The notes beneath the pieces were generated by a model. It was not told the origin of the DNA. It did no database searches and worked only from the letters and a program-made list of their open reading frames with translations. This document shows, one piece after another, positions 8,379 through 17,116 of a DNA stretch of 64,000 bases. Source of the DNA: Halostella limicola (GTDB lineage: Archaea > Halobacteriota > Halobacteria > Halobacteriales > Natronoarchaeaceae). Both the position numbers and the translations under genes were made by a program. Numbering within the stretch: the first letter of the stretch is position 1; every line of letters begins with the position of its first letter. Location of the stretch: contig NZ_RCDI01000001.1 in assembly GCF_003675875.1 (NCBI RefSeq), positions 992,001 to 1,056,000 of the forward strand, written 5' to 3'.

Positions 8379-8512
8379 CCCTCCGCGTAGACGAACTCCT
8401 CGTTCTCGCACTTCGCACACCCGTTCTCGGCGAGGGGTGTTACGCGAACGTCGTCCTTCTCTCCCGGTTGCTGATTCCCGCACGCAGTACAGTGGCCCAA
8501 CACAATTTCCAT
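8375..8512 (-). CDS. small zinc-ribbon protein (45 aa), first gene of pair
   Basis: A 45-residue protein from the ATG at 8512 (MEIVLGHCTACG). Cys8/Cys11 and Cys32/Cys35 in two CxxC knuckles flank QPG and PLAENGC, features shared with the paralogue at 48780-48956. The gene opens a two-gene unit with 8184-8378, overlapping by ATGA. A TATA-like CTTATAAATG (minus strand, about 8565-8574) lies upstream of the unit. Such microproteins in Haloferax are known as small zinc-finger proteins with mostly unassigned, sometimes regulatory, roles. Confidence 0.75.
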   Translation of the reverse strand: MEIVLGHCTACGNQQPGEKDDVRVTPLAENGCAKCENEEFVYAEG

Positions 8513-8601
8513 ACCTCTGATTGGCCTTCCTGGCGCAAACCCCACACTGCTGTAATAACAACTCATTTATAAGGAAAGCGGCGACTGTCCCGAACGAGCG
8601 G

Positions 8602-9255
8602 CTACTCCTCCGCACCGAGCTCCGAGTTCTCGATCAGGTTGCGCGTCCCGCGCCGAAGCCGCGACGAGAGCGCCTGCTGAGAGATCCCGAGCGCGTCGGC
8701 GACCTCGGACATCGTCGCCGCGCGGGGCGAGTCGTAGTACCCGCAGTGGAGCGCCGTCAGCAGGGCGTCCCGCTGAGCGTCGGTCAACGGTCCCGTCGTT
8801 TCCAGCGGCGTGAGCGAGTGGATCGCCGTGACCGTTATCGGGATCTCGTGTTCGAGCGTGTACCGCTGAAAGTCGGAGACCGCGTCCTGGCTGACGCCGC
8901 GAACCTCGAACCGCCACTCCTCTTCGGTCCCCTCGGCGGTGAGCAGCGTCACGTCCGCTTCGGTGAGCCCCGCGAGGATACCCGCGTACTCGGGTACCCA
9001 CTCGCACCGCATGAGGTACTGCGTCTCGAACTCGTCGACGACTTCGATGTCGCGGACGCCCGGATGCTCCGCGAAGTGTGGCAGGATCTCGTCGACGACG
9101 ACCCCTCGCACCCAGAAGTACGGGACGACCGCCGACTCGTCGTCGCGCGGAACGACCCGCTCCAGTTCGACCGTCACGCCCGCCTCCAAGTCCGAGAAGA
9201 TGCTCCCCAGCGGGAACACGTCCGACTCGACAGTGAACTCGACCACGGTCGCCAT
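8602..9255 (-). CDS. HTH-10 (bacterio-opsin activator-like) transcriptional regulator
   Basis: A 217-residue protein from the ATG at 9255 (MATVVEFTVESD); upstream residues in the open frame were discarded. The N-terminal 150 residues resemble the beta-rich sensor-like half of the Bat/HTH-10 family. The C-terminus carries the family helix-turn-helix, beginning LTDAQRDALLTALHCGYY and continuing through EVADALGISQQALSSRLRR. Haloarchaea have many of these regulators, usually of unknown ligand. It is divergent from the HPP protein (110 bp), which may be a target. No PAS or GAF domain is present. Confidence 0.88.
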   Translation of the reverse strand: MATVVEFTVESDVFPLGSIFSDLEAGVTVELERVVPRDDESAVVPYFWVRGVVVDEILPHFAEHPGVRDIEVVDEFETQYLMRCEWVPEYAGILAGLTEADVTLLTAEGTEEEWRFEVRGVSQDAVSDFQRYTLEHEIPITVTAIHSLTPLETTGPLTDAQRDALLTALHCGYYDSPRAATMSEVADALGISQQALSSRLRRGTRNLIENSELGAEE

Positions 9256-9365
9256 ATCGCCTTCACCACCGCCCGTCGGGTAAAAACGGGGGAGGGAGAG
9301 CGGCGTCACCCGCCCGAGCCGATCGATCAGGAGGCCTTTGAGGGCCGAGCGACGACGCCCCGGAC

Positions 9366-9893
9366 ATGCGCCGACGGGTCGGAACGAGCCTGTACGCCGG
9401 ACTGCTGTTCACCGTTCTCGGAGCGATCGCGTGGCTGACCGGCCAGCCCTTTATCTTCCCGAGCCTCGGCCCGTCGGCGTTCGTCCTCGCGTTCGAGCGG
9501 CGGGTCAAGCGGCGGGAGATGTTCCGCATCGTCGGGAGCCACTGCATCGGAGCCGCCGCCGGCCTGCTGGCGTGGACCGCGGTGGCCGCCGGCGTCTCGA
9601 TCACCGCCGACCCGGCGGCCGCCTCGCCCGAGGGACTCCGGCTGGCGGCGGGCGCGACGCTCTCTATCGTGCTGACGAGCTGGGCGATGATCGCGACGGA
9701 CGCGATCCACCCGCCGGCCTGCGCGACGACGCTCATCGTCTCGCTCGGCCTGCTCTCCGCGCCGCTGCAGGTCGCTATCATCGTCGCGAGCGTCGTCGTC
9801 CTCGTCGCGTTCCACGCCGCCGTCCTGCTGGCGTTCAAGCGGCTCGTCGGCGACTCGCACCCGCGCTACCGTGGGGACGAGCCCGGCGAGTGA
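9366..9893 (+). CDS. HPP family integral membrane protein
   Basis: A 175-residue protein with four to five membrane segments. The family triplet is visible in ATDAIHPPACATTL, and the N-terminus FPSLGPSAFVLAF is also typical. HPP proteins are linked to nitrite transport in some plants and cyanobacteria; in archaea the substrate is unknown. It is divergently transcribed from the HTH-10 regulator and convergent with a four-segment membrane protein gene. Confidence 0.82.
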   Translation: MRRRVGTSLYAGLLFTVLGAIAWLTGQPFIFPSLGPSAFVLAFERRVKRREMFRIVGSHCIGAAAGLLAWTAVAAGVSITADPAAASPEGLRLAAGATLSIVLTSWAMIATDAIHPPACATTLIVSLGLLSAPLQVAIIVASVVVLVAFHAAVLLAFKRLVGDSHPRYRGDEPGE

Positions 9894-9922
9894 GGCCCGA
9901 GCGTGTACACCGGCCCCCCGGC

Positions 9923-10444
9923 TCACCGCGACCGTCGATGCATCAGCGCGATGACGAGCGCGGCCAGTATCGGCGGGAGCAAGCCGACTAGCGGCGGCAG
10001 CGCGTACAGCGCGTCGACGACGGGCGCGAGCGGCCCCGACGCGGCCGTCTGCTGCGCCGGCGGCACCGTGATCACGAGGCCGACGTACAGCGCGAGGACG
10101 AAGCCGAACCCGGCGAGCGCGAGGCGGCGGTCGTAGCGCGCGTCGCTCCCCGCGCGGCGGTGGCGGCGGGCGACGAGCAGCACCGGCGCGACGACGGGCA
10201 CCACGACGAGCAGTCCGACGAGGACGTAAAACGACCGCGAGAGGGTGAGCGACCCGCCGGCCGTCCCGACGGTGTCGCCGATGAGGACCACCAGCGCCGA
10301 TCCGAGCAGGAGCGTGACGAGCACGGTCAGCAGCGCGCTGAGGACGGCGTAGCCGCGGAAGGCCCACGAGTCGCTCGTCCGGAACGCGTAGGGAAACGCC
10401 CCGGGGAGGCCGCGGTACGTCCGCTCGTCGTCGGTGTCGGCCAT
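9923..10444 (-). CDS. haloarchaeal membrane protein of unknown function
   Basis: A 173-residue protein with a short acidic N-terminus (MADTDDERTYRG) and four hydrophobic segments at roughly 29-55, 70-90, 107-127 and 140-165, with a charged cytosolic loop (ARRHRRAGSDARYDRR). No catalytic motif is visible. It is convergent with the HPP gene and divergent from pgi, about 100 bp away. Confidence 0.7.
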   Translation of the reverse strand: MADTDDERTYRGLPGAFPYAFRTSDSWAFRGYAVLSALLTVLVTLLLGSALVVLIGDTVGTAGGSLTLSRSFYVLVGLLVVVPVVAPVLLVARRHRRAGSDARYDRRLALAGFGFVLALYVGLVITVPPAQQTAASGPLAPVVDALYALPPLVGLLPPILAALVIALMHRRSR

Positions 10445-10544
10445 CGTCGGCGCTTCGGACGGTACCGGAATAAGCGACCCGGTACGTCGGCGATGCCGGG
10501 GCGAACGCGGTACTAACTTATAGCGCCGCGCCGCGGGTCACACC

Positions 10545-11837
10545 ATGCACGTCGACCTCGGCAACGCGCTTTCGACGGTCGCGTCGCCCGGCGTCTCCCG
10601 AGAGGCGCTCGAACGCCTCGACGGGGACGTCGCGGCGGCGCACGAGCGGATCGAGGCGGGCCGCGCGGACGGCGAACACGGCTACGCGTCGCTGAACCTG
10701 CCGGAGACGGCCGACCCCGACGCCATCCGGGCGGCGGTCGACCGGTTCGACGACCCCGACGCCGTGCTGACCGTCGGCATCGGCGGGAGCGCGCTGGGCG
10801 CGGCGACGCTCGCCGACGCGCTCGACTCGGACGTGGACGCCCACTTCCTCGACAACGTCGACCCCGAACGCGTCGCGGCGCTGCTCGACTCGCTCGACCT
10901 CTCGAACGTCGTCGTCAACGCCGTCTCTCGGTCCGGCACGACCGCGGAGACGCTGTCGAACTTCCTCGTCGTCCGCGACGCCATGGAGTCGGCGGGCGTC
11001 GACTGGACCGAACGCACGTTCGTCACGACCGGTGAGGAGGGGCCGCTCCGCCGGCTCTCGGAGAAGCACGACCTGCCGGCGCTTGCCGTCCCCGACGGCG
11101 TCCCCGGCCGGTTCTCGGTCCTCTCGACCGTGGGGCTCGCCTGCGCGGCCGTCCAGGGCCACGACCTCGACGCCGTCCTCGCCGGCGCTCGCGACGAGGC
11201 CGACCGCCTGTCCAGGTCGCTGTTCGAGTCGCCCGCGTACGCCTACGGCGCCGCCGCGTACGCGCTCGACCAGCGCGGCGCGTCGGTCAACGCGATGATG
11301 CCGTACGCGGAGTCGCTGGAGACCTACGCCGAGTGGTTCGCCCAGCTGTGGGCCGAGAGCCTCGGGAAGGACGGCCTCGGCCAGACCCCCGCCCGGGCGC
11401 TCGGCGCGACCGACCAGCACTCTCAGCTACAGCTGTACCGCGCCGGCCCCCGCGACAAGATGGTGACGATGGTCCGCCCGCGCGAGCGCGCCGACCGCGC
11501 GATCCCGGAGACGGACCTCGAGGGGCTGTCCTACCTCGGCGGCTCGACGCTGGGCGAACTGCTCGACGCGGAGTTCGAGGCGACGGAGGCGAGCCTCGCG
11601 GCCGCCGGCCGGCCGTCGGTCCGGGTCGAGATCGACCGGGTCGACGAGCGCGGCCTCGGCGAACTGCTGTACGGGATGGAGGCCGCCTGCGTGCTGGCGG
11701 GCGAACTGTACGGCGTCGACACGTTCGTCCAGCCGGCCGTCGAGTGGGGCAAGCGCGCGGCCCGCGGCCTGCTCGGCGGCGGCGAGTTCGAGGAAGCCGA
11801 GGCCGTCGCCGAGAAGGAGCGGCTCGTCGTCGAGTAA
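10545..11837 (+). CDS. pgi: glucose-6-phosphate isomerase
   Basis: A 430-residue phosphoglucose isomerase of the classical SIS-fold family, interconverting glucose-6-phosphate and fructose-6-phosphate. The sugar-phosphate loop SRSGTTAETLSNFLV, the catalytic Glu segment QLWAESLGKDG and the ATDQHSQLQLY motif are all in place. In haloarchaea the enzyme mainly serves gluconeogenesis and feeds glycosylation and semi-phosphorylative sugar use. A TATA-like CTAACTTATAGC lies about 30 bp upstream of the ATG. The CPBP protease gene follows 34 bp downstream on the same strand and may be co-transcribed. Confidence 0.95.
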   Translation: MHVDLGNALSTVASPGVSREALERLDGDVAAAHERIEAGRADGEHGYASLNLPETADPDAIRAAVDRFDDPDAVLTVGIGGSALGAATLADALDSDVDAHFLDNVDPERVAALLDSLDLSNVVVNAVSRSGTTAETLSNFLVVRDAMESAGVDWTERTFVTTGEEGPLRRLSEKHDLPALAVPDGVPGRFSVLSTVGLACAAVQGHDLDAVLAGARDEADRLSRSLFESPAYAYGAAAYALDQRGASVNAMMPYAESLETYAEWFAQLWAESLGKDGLGQTPARALGATDQHSQLQLYRAGPRDKMVTMVRPRERADRAIPETDLEGLSYLGGSTLGELLDAEFEATEASLAAAGRPSVRVEIDRVDERGLGELLYGMEAACVLAGELYGVDTFVQPAVEWGKRAARGLLGGGEFEEAEAVAEKERLVVE

Positions 11838-11871
11838 CAGAGTTTACTGTCCGGGGCCCGTAGGGGACCGC

Positions 11872-13029
11872 ATGGACGACACGGCAGTCGCCGGAACGTA
11901 CGCGTCCCCCTCCGACCGGTCTATCGCCCCCGACGCGGGAGCCTCCCTCGCCGGCGTCGCGCTGGTCGCGGCGGTCCTCCTGCTGACGAACGACGTCCTC
12001 GACGACCTGACGGTCGCCGCGGCGGGCGTCGCGGTGGCGGGCGTCATGCTCGCGGCCTTCTTCGGCCGCCGGTACGACCTGCTCGACAGGCGACTCGCCG
12101 CGCCGCTGGCCGCGGTCGCCGGCGTCGCGGTCGTCGGCCTCGGCGGCTACGCACTCGTCGCGGGGTCGTCGGGGAACCCCCTCCCGTTCGGCCTCTCGTC
12201 GCTGGGGATCGGCGCGGTCGGCACGCTCGTCGGCGGCGTCGGCGGCGTCCTCGCCGCGCTCGCTGATTGGCAGGCCATCCCCGACAGTCGCCTCGCCAAG
12301 ATGGTACGGACGACGGTCGTCAGCACGGGCGTCGGCCTCTTCGGCTACCTCGTGTTGAACGTCGCGTCGCTGCTCGTCGCGGTGTTGCTCCTGGCCACTG
12401 TCTGGCCGGAGCTGACGCCCATGCGCCAGCAGCTCGTCGGCGCGTTCGGGCTCGGCCTCGGGACGGCCGCGACGGCGCTCGCGTACCTCCGGCTCTCCGA
12501 CCGCGACCTCGACTTCATCGACGTCCGGACGCCGTCGCTCCGAGACGCCGGCCTGGCGGTCGCCGGCGTTTTCGTCATCTTCGGCGGCCTCATCGGCCTG
12601 AGCCTCCTCTTCCAGTACCTCGGCGTCCCCTCGTCGAGTCACTCGACCGTCGAGCAGGCGCGGCAGGGCAACCCCGAGATACTGCTGCTGCTGATCCCGG
12701 CGTCCTTCCTCGTCATCGGTCCGGGCGAGGAACTGCTCTTTCGCAACATCGTCCAGAAGTCCCTGTACGACGTCTTCTCGCGGCCGAGCGCCATCGTCGT
12801 CGCGAGTTTCGTGTTCTCTATCGTACATTTCTCCGCGTACGGCGGGGGTTCGATGGTCGAGACGCTCGGCAGCCTCGCGACGATCTTCACGCTGTCTATC
12901 GTGCTCGGTGCGTTCTACGCCATGTCGGACAACATCCTGGTGCCCGCGTTCATTCACGGGGCGCTGAACGCGATCCAGTTCGCCACCCTGTACGTCGAGA
13001 TAACCGGCGCGGCCCCGGCGCTCGTCTGA
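11872..13029 (+). CDS. CPBP family intramembrane glutamic metalloprotease
   Basis: A 385-residue protein with about eight membrane segments. The CPBP/Rce1 motifs are complete: PGEELLFRN near residues 283-291 (EExxxR), FSIVHFSAYG near 315-324, and PAFIHGALNA near 358-367, supplying the catalytic Glu and metal or substrate His residues. Bacterial members process peptides or CAAX-like substrates; the archaeal substrate is unknown. It follows pgi at 34 bp. Confidence 0.87.
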   Translation: MDDTAVAGTYASPSDRSIAPDAGASLAGVALVAAVLLLTNDVLDDLTVAAAGVAVAGVMLAAFFGRRYDLLDRRLAAPLAAVAGVAVVGLGGYALVAGSSGNPLPFGLSSLGIGAVGTLVGGVGGVLAALADWQAIPDSRLAKMVRTTVVSTGVGLFGYLVLNVASLLVAVLLLATVWPELTPMRQQLVGAFGLGLGTAATALAYLRLSDRDLDFIDVRTPSLRDAGLAVAGVFVIFGGLIGLSLLFQYLGVPSSSHSTVEQARQGNPEILLLLIPASFLVIGPGEELLFRNIVQKSLYDVFSRPSAIVVASFVFSIVHFSAYGGGSMVETLGSLATIFTLSIVLGAFYAMSDNILVPAFIHGALNAIQFATLYVEITGAAPALV

Positions 13030-13039
13030 CGGCCGTCTG

Positions 13040-13060
13040 ACAGGGTTTTATTTCACATCC
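13040..13060 (+). promoter_or_regulatory. TATA-like promoter before the 49-aa gene
   Basis: GGGTTTTATTTCACA lies 25-35 bases before the ATG at 13077, the distance expected for a leaderless haloarchaeal transcript. A second AT-rich run, CCTATATATAATACG, sits between it and the start codon. Confidence 0.5.
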
Positions 13061-13076
13061 TATATATAATACGTCT

Positions 13077-13226
13077 ATGGCCAGACAGTACTCCCTCGTC
13101 TGCGAGGACGACATCGGCGAGCGCGTGCGGGCGCTCGCCCGCGAGTACGGACTCACGGAGGAGGAGGTACTGCGCCAGCTCATCCAGCGGGGGCTGGAAC
13201 AGACCGAGGCCGAACGGCGTTCCTAG
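13077..13226 (+). CDS. small helical CopG/RHH-like protein (49 aa)
   Basis: A 49-residue frame starting MARQYSLVCEDDIGERV and ending TEAERRS. A short N-terminal strand is followed by two helices (IGERVRALAREYG, TEEEVLRQLIQRGLEQ), the outline of a ribbon-helix-helix DNA-binding protein. Its own AT-rich promoter precedes it. The stop overlaps the convergent nob1 stop at CTAG (13223-13226). Too short for routine calling, but composition and promoter support it as real. Confidence 0.6.
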   Translation: MARQYSLVCEDDIGERVRALAREYGLTEEEVLRQLIQRGLEQTEAERRS

Positions 13227-13687
13227 GCGTTCGACGGGTTCTTTCGAGAGAGCGCGCTCCCGCAGATCGGACAGCGGTCCTTGTTGTCGTCGAACTCGCG
13301 CCCGCAGCCCTGACACTGGAACAGCCAGGAGCGTTCCTCGGCGATGCCGTCCTGCGCGATGACGTCCACGTCGACGTTCAGCCGCTCCGCCACGTTCTGC
13401 ATCGCGTAGTCGTCCGTGACGAGCGTCCCGTCGAGTTCGAACGTCGCGGCGATGAGGCGAACGTCGGTGTCGGAGAGTTCCTCCAGGTCGCCGAGCTCTT
13501 TCGCCGCGCGGCGGACCTTCTCCGTCGTCTGGTCGCCCGGGATGTGAATGTGCATCCCCGACCCCTCCATCGCGTCGTACCGGTAGGCGCTCTCATCCTC
13601 GAGTTCCTCCCGGACCATCGGAATCGTGGCCGTCTGCTCGTCGGTGTGGTACTCGTTGATGAAAGCGGACGAATCGAGAACGTACAT
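13223..13687 (-). CDS. nob1: NOB1-type rRNA endonuclease (PIN domain plus zinc ribbon)
   Basis: A 154-residue protein. The PIN nuclease carboxylates are visible: Asp5 (VLDSSAFI), Glu28, Asp75 (DTDVRLIAAT) and Asp92/93 (VTDDYAM). A C-terminal zinc ribbon has Cys125/Cys128 and Cys139/Cys142. This is the archaeal Nob1 arrangement; the enzyme cleaves the 3' end of pre-16S rRNA at site D. It starts immediately after the stop of the PRC-barrel gene with no gap, so the two form an operon. Confidence 0.92.
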   Translation of the reverse strand: MYVLDSSAFINEYHTDEQTATIPMVREELEDESAYRYDAMEGSGMHIHIPGDQTTEKVRRAAKELGDLEELSDTDVRLIAATFELDGTLVTDDYAMQNVAERLNVDVDVIAQDGIAEERSWLFQCQGCGREFDDNKDRCPICGSALSRKNPSNA

Positions 13688-13933
13688 TTACCGCTGGACG
13701 ACGATGTAGTCTTTCACAGCCTGGACGCGCGATACCGGAACGCGGAACCGGCCGCCGGTGTCGGTTTCGAAGTCGATGCTACGCTTCGGCGTCTCCTCGG
13801 TGGGCTCGACGATCATGTCGTTGAGCTCGCCCGTTCGGAGGTCCATCGTGATGTTGTACAGCATCCCGAGTTCGGTGCCGTCGGACCCCATGACGTCCTT
13901 CCCCGAGAGGTTCTCTGCCAGTATGCCGGACAT
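13688..13933 (-). CDS. PRC-barrel domain protein
   Basis: An 81-residue protein that is a single PRC-barrel: SGKDVMGSDGTELGMLYNI, then strands through RFRVPVSRVQAVKDYIVV. The related barrel in bacterial RimM binds ribosomal protein S19 during 16S maturation. It sits directly upstream of nob1 with zero spacing, so a role in small-subunit maturation beside Nob1 is a reasonable inference. The upstream AT-rich segment TAATGAAATATAAACG may hold the operon promoter. Confidence 0.88.
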   Translation of the reverse strand: MSGILAENLSGKDVMGSDGTELGMLYNITMDLRTGELNDMIVEPTEETPKRSIDFETDTGGRFRVPVSRVQAVKDYIVVQR

Positions 13934-13983
13934 ACAGTCCCTTTCCGACTAATGAAATATAAACGCCACGGGCCCCGTCGCGG

Positions 13984-14250
13984 TCAACCGGGCGCAGTGG
14001 GTGAACTCTCGTCCCGGTCGCCGGCGCGAAGCAAGCGGCCGACGCGGCCGGCGAGAGCCCGTTTCGCGCTACGCTCGTCCTCCTCGTCCGCGTTCGAGAG
14101 CCGTTTCAGTTCTCGCTCGGCCTCGTACCGGCCGTTGTACGCCGGATCGAGGTATACGTCGCCGGACCCCTCGATGCGCTCCTCGGACTCCTCGACGGCG
14201 TACCACTCTCGGAGGCGGGCCAGTAGACGGCCGAGGACGTCCCAGGCCAT
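13984..14250 (-). CDS. hypothetical haloarchaeal protein (88 aa)
   Basis: An 88-residue charged, helical protein from the ATG at 14250 (MAWDVLGRLLARLREWY). It contains SGDVYLDPAYNGRYEAER and a basic C-terminal helix. No known domain was recognised. It is upstream of the PRC-barrel/nob1 pair on the same strand, separated by about 50 bp of AT-rich DNA, and divergent from infB. Confidence 0.5.
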   Translation of the reverse strand: MAWDVLGRLLARLREWYAVEESEERIEGSGDVYLDPAYNGRYEAERELKRLSNADEEDERSAKRALAGRVGRLLRAGDRDESSPTAPG

Positions 14251-14421
14251 GTGCGACGTTAGTTCCTCCTGGAGAATAACTGTAACGAACGATCCGATCA
14301 CGGTTCGCCTTCGCCCCTCCCGTCGACGGGATCCGCGATATCTAGCCGAACGGCGGGATGACGATACAATTAAATGCCGCGCAGAGTACTCCTACACAAG
14401 AACCTTCTCCGGTGGTTAGCT

Positions 14422-16224
14422 ATGTCTGATACCGATACACGCGACCCGTCAGAATCCCTTCGTACCCCCATCGTCGCCGTCCTGGGCCACGTCGACCACG
14501 GCAAGACCAGTCTGCTCGACAAGATCCGCGGCTCCGCCGTCATCGAGGGCGAGTCCGGGGCGATCACCCAGCACATCGGCGCGACGGCCGTCCCGCTCGA
14601 CGTCATCTCGGAGATCGCCGGCGACCTCGTCGATCCCGACGACTTCGACCTCCCCGGGCTCCTGTTCATCGACACGCCGGGGCACCACTCCTTCACGACG
14701 CTTCGCTCCCGCGGCGGCGCGCTCGCCGACATCGCCATCCTCGTCGTCGACGTCAACGACGGCTTCCAGCCCCAGACGCTGGAGGCACTCGACATCCTCA
14801 AGCGCTCCGAGACGCCCTTCATCGTCGCCGCGAACAAGATCGACACCGTCCCCGGGTGGAACGCCAACGAGGACGCCCCGATCCAGCAGACGTACGACCA
14901 GCAGAGCGACCGGGTGCGCTCCGACCTCGACGAGTCCCTCTACGAGATCATCGGCAACCTCTCCGACGAGGGCTTCTCCGCGGACATGTACTGGCGGGTC
15001 CAGAACTTCCAGAACAACGTCGGCGTCGTCCCCGTCTCCGCCATGACCGGCGAGGGCGTCCCCGACCTGCTGACCGTCATGATGGGCCTCTCCCAGCGCT
15101 ACATGAAGGAGGCGATGGAGATCGACGTCGAGGGGCCCGGCGTCGGCACCGTCCTCGAAGTGAAAGAGGAGAAGGGCTTCGGCACGACCGTCGACGTCGT
15201 CCTCTACGACGGCACCGTCGCCGAGGACGACACCATCGTCGTCGGCGGCGAGAACGACCCCATCGTCACGGAGGTCCGCGCCCTGCTCAAGCCGCGCCCG
15301 CTCGCCGAGATTCGGACGGAGAGCCGCTTCGACACGGTCGACTCGATCTCCGCCGCGTCCGGCGTGAAGATCGCCGCGCCCGAACTCGACGAGGCGATGG
15401 CCGGCGCGCCGGTCCGGGTCGTCCGCGACAGCCCCGTCGAAGAGGTCGTCGCCGAGGTCGAGGAGGAGCTCTCCGACATCGCCGTCTCCACCGGCGAGGA
15501 GGGCGTCGTCATCAAGGCCGACACGCTCGGCAGCCTCGAAGCGATGGCCAACGCCCTCGAGGAGGCCGAAGTCCCGATCATGCGGGCCGAGGTCGGCGAC
15601 GTCGCGCCGCGGGACGTCAGCGTCGCCAGCACCGCGGAGGACGACAAGCACCAGACGATCCTCGGGTTCAACGTCGACGTGCTGGACGACGCCGAGGACC
15701 AGGCCGACCTCGACGACGTGAACGTCTTCGAGAGCGACGTGATCTACCAGCTCATCGAGGAGTACGAGGAGTACGTCGAGGAGATCGAGAAGGCCCAGCA
15801 GGAGACGGTCCTCGAGAACATCACCCGCCCCGCCCGCTTCCGCATCCTCCCGGACCACACCTTCCGCCAGAACGACCCCGCGGTCGTCGGCGTCGAGGTG
15901 CTCGCCGGCACCGTCAAGAACAACTCCCGGGTCGTCCTCTTCGAGGGCAACGAACCCGACCGCGTCGGCCAGATCAAGGGGATCCAGGAGCAGGGCGAGG
16001 ACGTCGACGAGGCCCGCCGCGGCGACCGCGTCTCCGTCGCCATCGACGGCCCCACCGTCGGCCGCCAGATCGAGGAGGGCGACGAGCTCTGGACGGAACT
16101 CCCCGAGAAGCACGCGAAGATACTCGAACAGGAGCTCTCCGACGACATCCCGGCCGACGAGTTCGAGGCGCTCCAGCAGTACCTCGACAAGCAGCGGAAG
16201 CGGGACCCGTTCTGGGGGAAGTAA
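14422..16224 (+). CDS. infB: translation initiation factor IF-2 (aIF5B)
   Basis: A 600-residue GTPase from the ATG at 14422 (MSDTDTRDPSE). G1 is GHVDHGKT at 22-29, G3 DTPGHHSF near 84, G4 NKID near 139. Further beta-barrel domains and the archaeal/eukaryotic IF5B linker and C-terminal domain follow, without the long bacterial N-terminal extension. It promotes subunit joining and initiator-tRNA positioning. A repeat element with a conserved first block begins four bases after its stop codon. Confidence 0.95.
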   Translation: MSDTDTRDPSESLRTPIVAVLGHVDHGKTSLLDKIRGSAVIEGESGAITQHIGATAVPLDVISEIAGDLVDPDDFDLPGLLFIDTPGHHSFTTLRSRGGALADIAILVVDVNDGFQPQTLEALDILKRSETPFIVAANKIDTVPGWNANEDAPIQQTYDQQSDRVRSDLDESLYEIIGNLSDEGFSADMYWRVQNFQNNVGVVPVSAMTGEGVPDLLTVMMGLSQRYMKEAMEIDVEGPGVGTVLEVKEEKGFGTTVDVVLYDGTVAEDDTIVVGGENDPIVTEVRALLKPRPLAEIRTESRFDTVDSISAASGVKIAAPELDEAMAGAPVRVVRDSPVEEVVAEVEEELSDIAVSTGEEGVVIKADTLGSLEAMANALEEAEVPIMRAEVGDVAPRDVSVASTAEDDKHQTILGFNVDVLDDAEDQADLDDVNVFESDVIYQLIEEYEEYVEEIEKAQQETVLENITRPARFRILPDHTFRQNDPAVVGVEVLAGTVKNNSRVVLFEGNEPDRVGQIKGIQEQGEDVDEARRGDRVSVAIDGPTVGRQIEEGDELWTELPEKHAKILEQELSDDIPADEFEALQQYLDKQRKRDPFWGK

Positions 16225-16228
16225 CGCG

Positions 16229-16446
16229 ACGACCTTTTGCGCTGTGCGACGGGAAACCCGCCGCTTCGCGGCGGTTTCCCGAGGCTCGGCAAAAGCTCGA
16301 CCAAAATCACGGTCGTTCGAAAGGCGCGAAGCGCCTTTCGTGATGCCGAGACGGCTGCGCCGTCTCGGGCCACGTCACCCCCTCAGTCGCTTCGCTCCTT
16401 CGAGGGTTCCTTGGACCGCTCGCTCCCTACGGTCGCTCGCGGATAC
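16229..16446. repeat. intergenic repeat element, copy 1 (after infB)
   Basis: The element starts four bases after the infB stop. Block A is ACGACCTTTTGCGCTGT (16229-16245). It is followed by a hairpin (16251-16264 with 16268-16280, TTC loop, one bulge), block B (16285-16310, 26 nt), perfect hairpins at 16318-16340 (GAA loop) and 16346-16368 (TGC loop), and block C (16373-16442). Blocks A-B-C recur in the same order, inverted, next to pan. Block B is identical and block C matches at 62 of 70 bases by eye. The remaining gap to 16585 has only a short motif shared with 41025-41043 (16457-16475) and no gene. Confidence 0.8.
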
Positions 16447-16585
16447 ATTGCTTGCAGAGTGCCTGCCCTTCCCCGGGTCGCGCGGTTCGTCGCGTCCCCT
16501 CCTCACCGCGCTTCCGGCCGTCGACGGTGATTTCGCCCGTGCAGCCGCTGAGACAGCGTCGCTGCCTTAAAAAAAGGATCCCAAT

Positions 16586-16981
16586 TTACCGCGCGGTCGG
16601 CGTGACGCCCTCCTGCATGGCCTGTTTGACCTGCAGGGCGGCGCTGGCGGCGAGGCCGCGGGCGACTTCGTTGCGGTCCTCGGCGGCGATGAGGTCCTCG
16701 CCGTCGAGGTCGTCCTCGTCCGGCGTGAAGCCGGCGGAGACGGGGTGGCCGACCGGGGGGCGGACGGCGACGGTCACCTGCGGACCGCCGGCGCCGTGGG
16801 AGATCTCGGAGTCGACGACGTACTCGCTGGGGAGGTACTCGCGGGTGCGGGCCGCGATCCGGGAGACGTCCTGACGGAGCGCCCGCTTCTGGTCCTGAGT
16901 GAGTTCAGGGAGATCAGCCGTGGCGCGCTTGCCGGCCTGCGTAATACCGGGGTTTCCGGCGTACGGCGTGTTTCCGTTCAT
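16586..16981 (-). CDS. DUF5811 family protein
   Basis: A 131-residue protein starting MNGNTPYAGNPG. It contains ELTQDQKRALRQDVSRIAA and a strand-rich central part ending in a predicted helix (AASAALQVKQAMQEG). I recognise the haloarchaeal DUF5811 family, of unknown function. It lies between infB and pdaD, inside the interval bounded by the two inverted repeat elements. Confidence 0.7.
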   Translation of the reverse strand: MNGNTPYAGNPGITQAGKRATADLPELTQDQKRALRQDVSRIAARTREYLPSEYVVDSEISHGAGGPQVTVAVRPPVGHPVSAGFTPDEDDLDGEDLIAAEDRNEVARGLAASAALQVKQAMQEGVTPTAR

Positions 16982-17116
16982 GAGAATCGTGCTATCTGCC
17001 TTACGTCCCTCCCTCGTAAAAAGGGATCGGCCGGGGTAACGTGTGTCTCACCGGTCGTGAGCCGCCGAACGCCGTCGCCGCGCTGTCTCGGCGGCCGCGT
17101 CCGAAACGGGCGGCGG

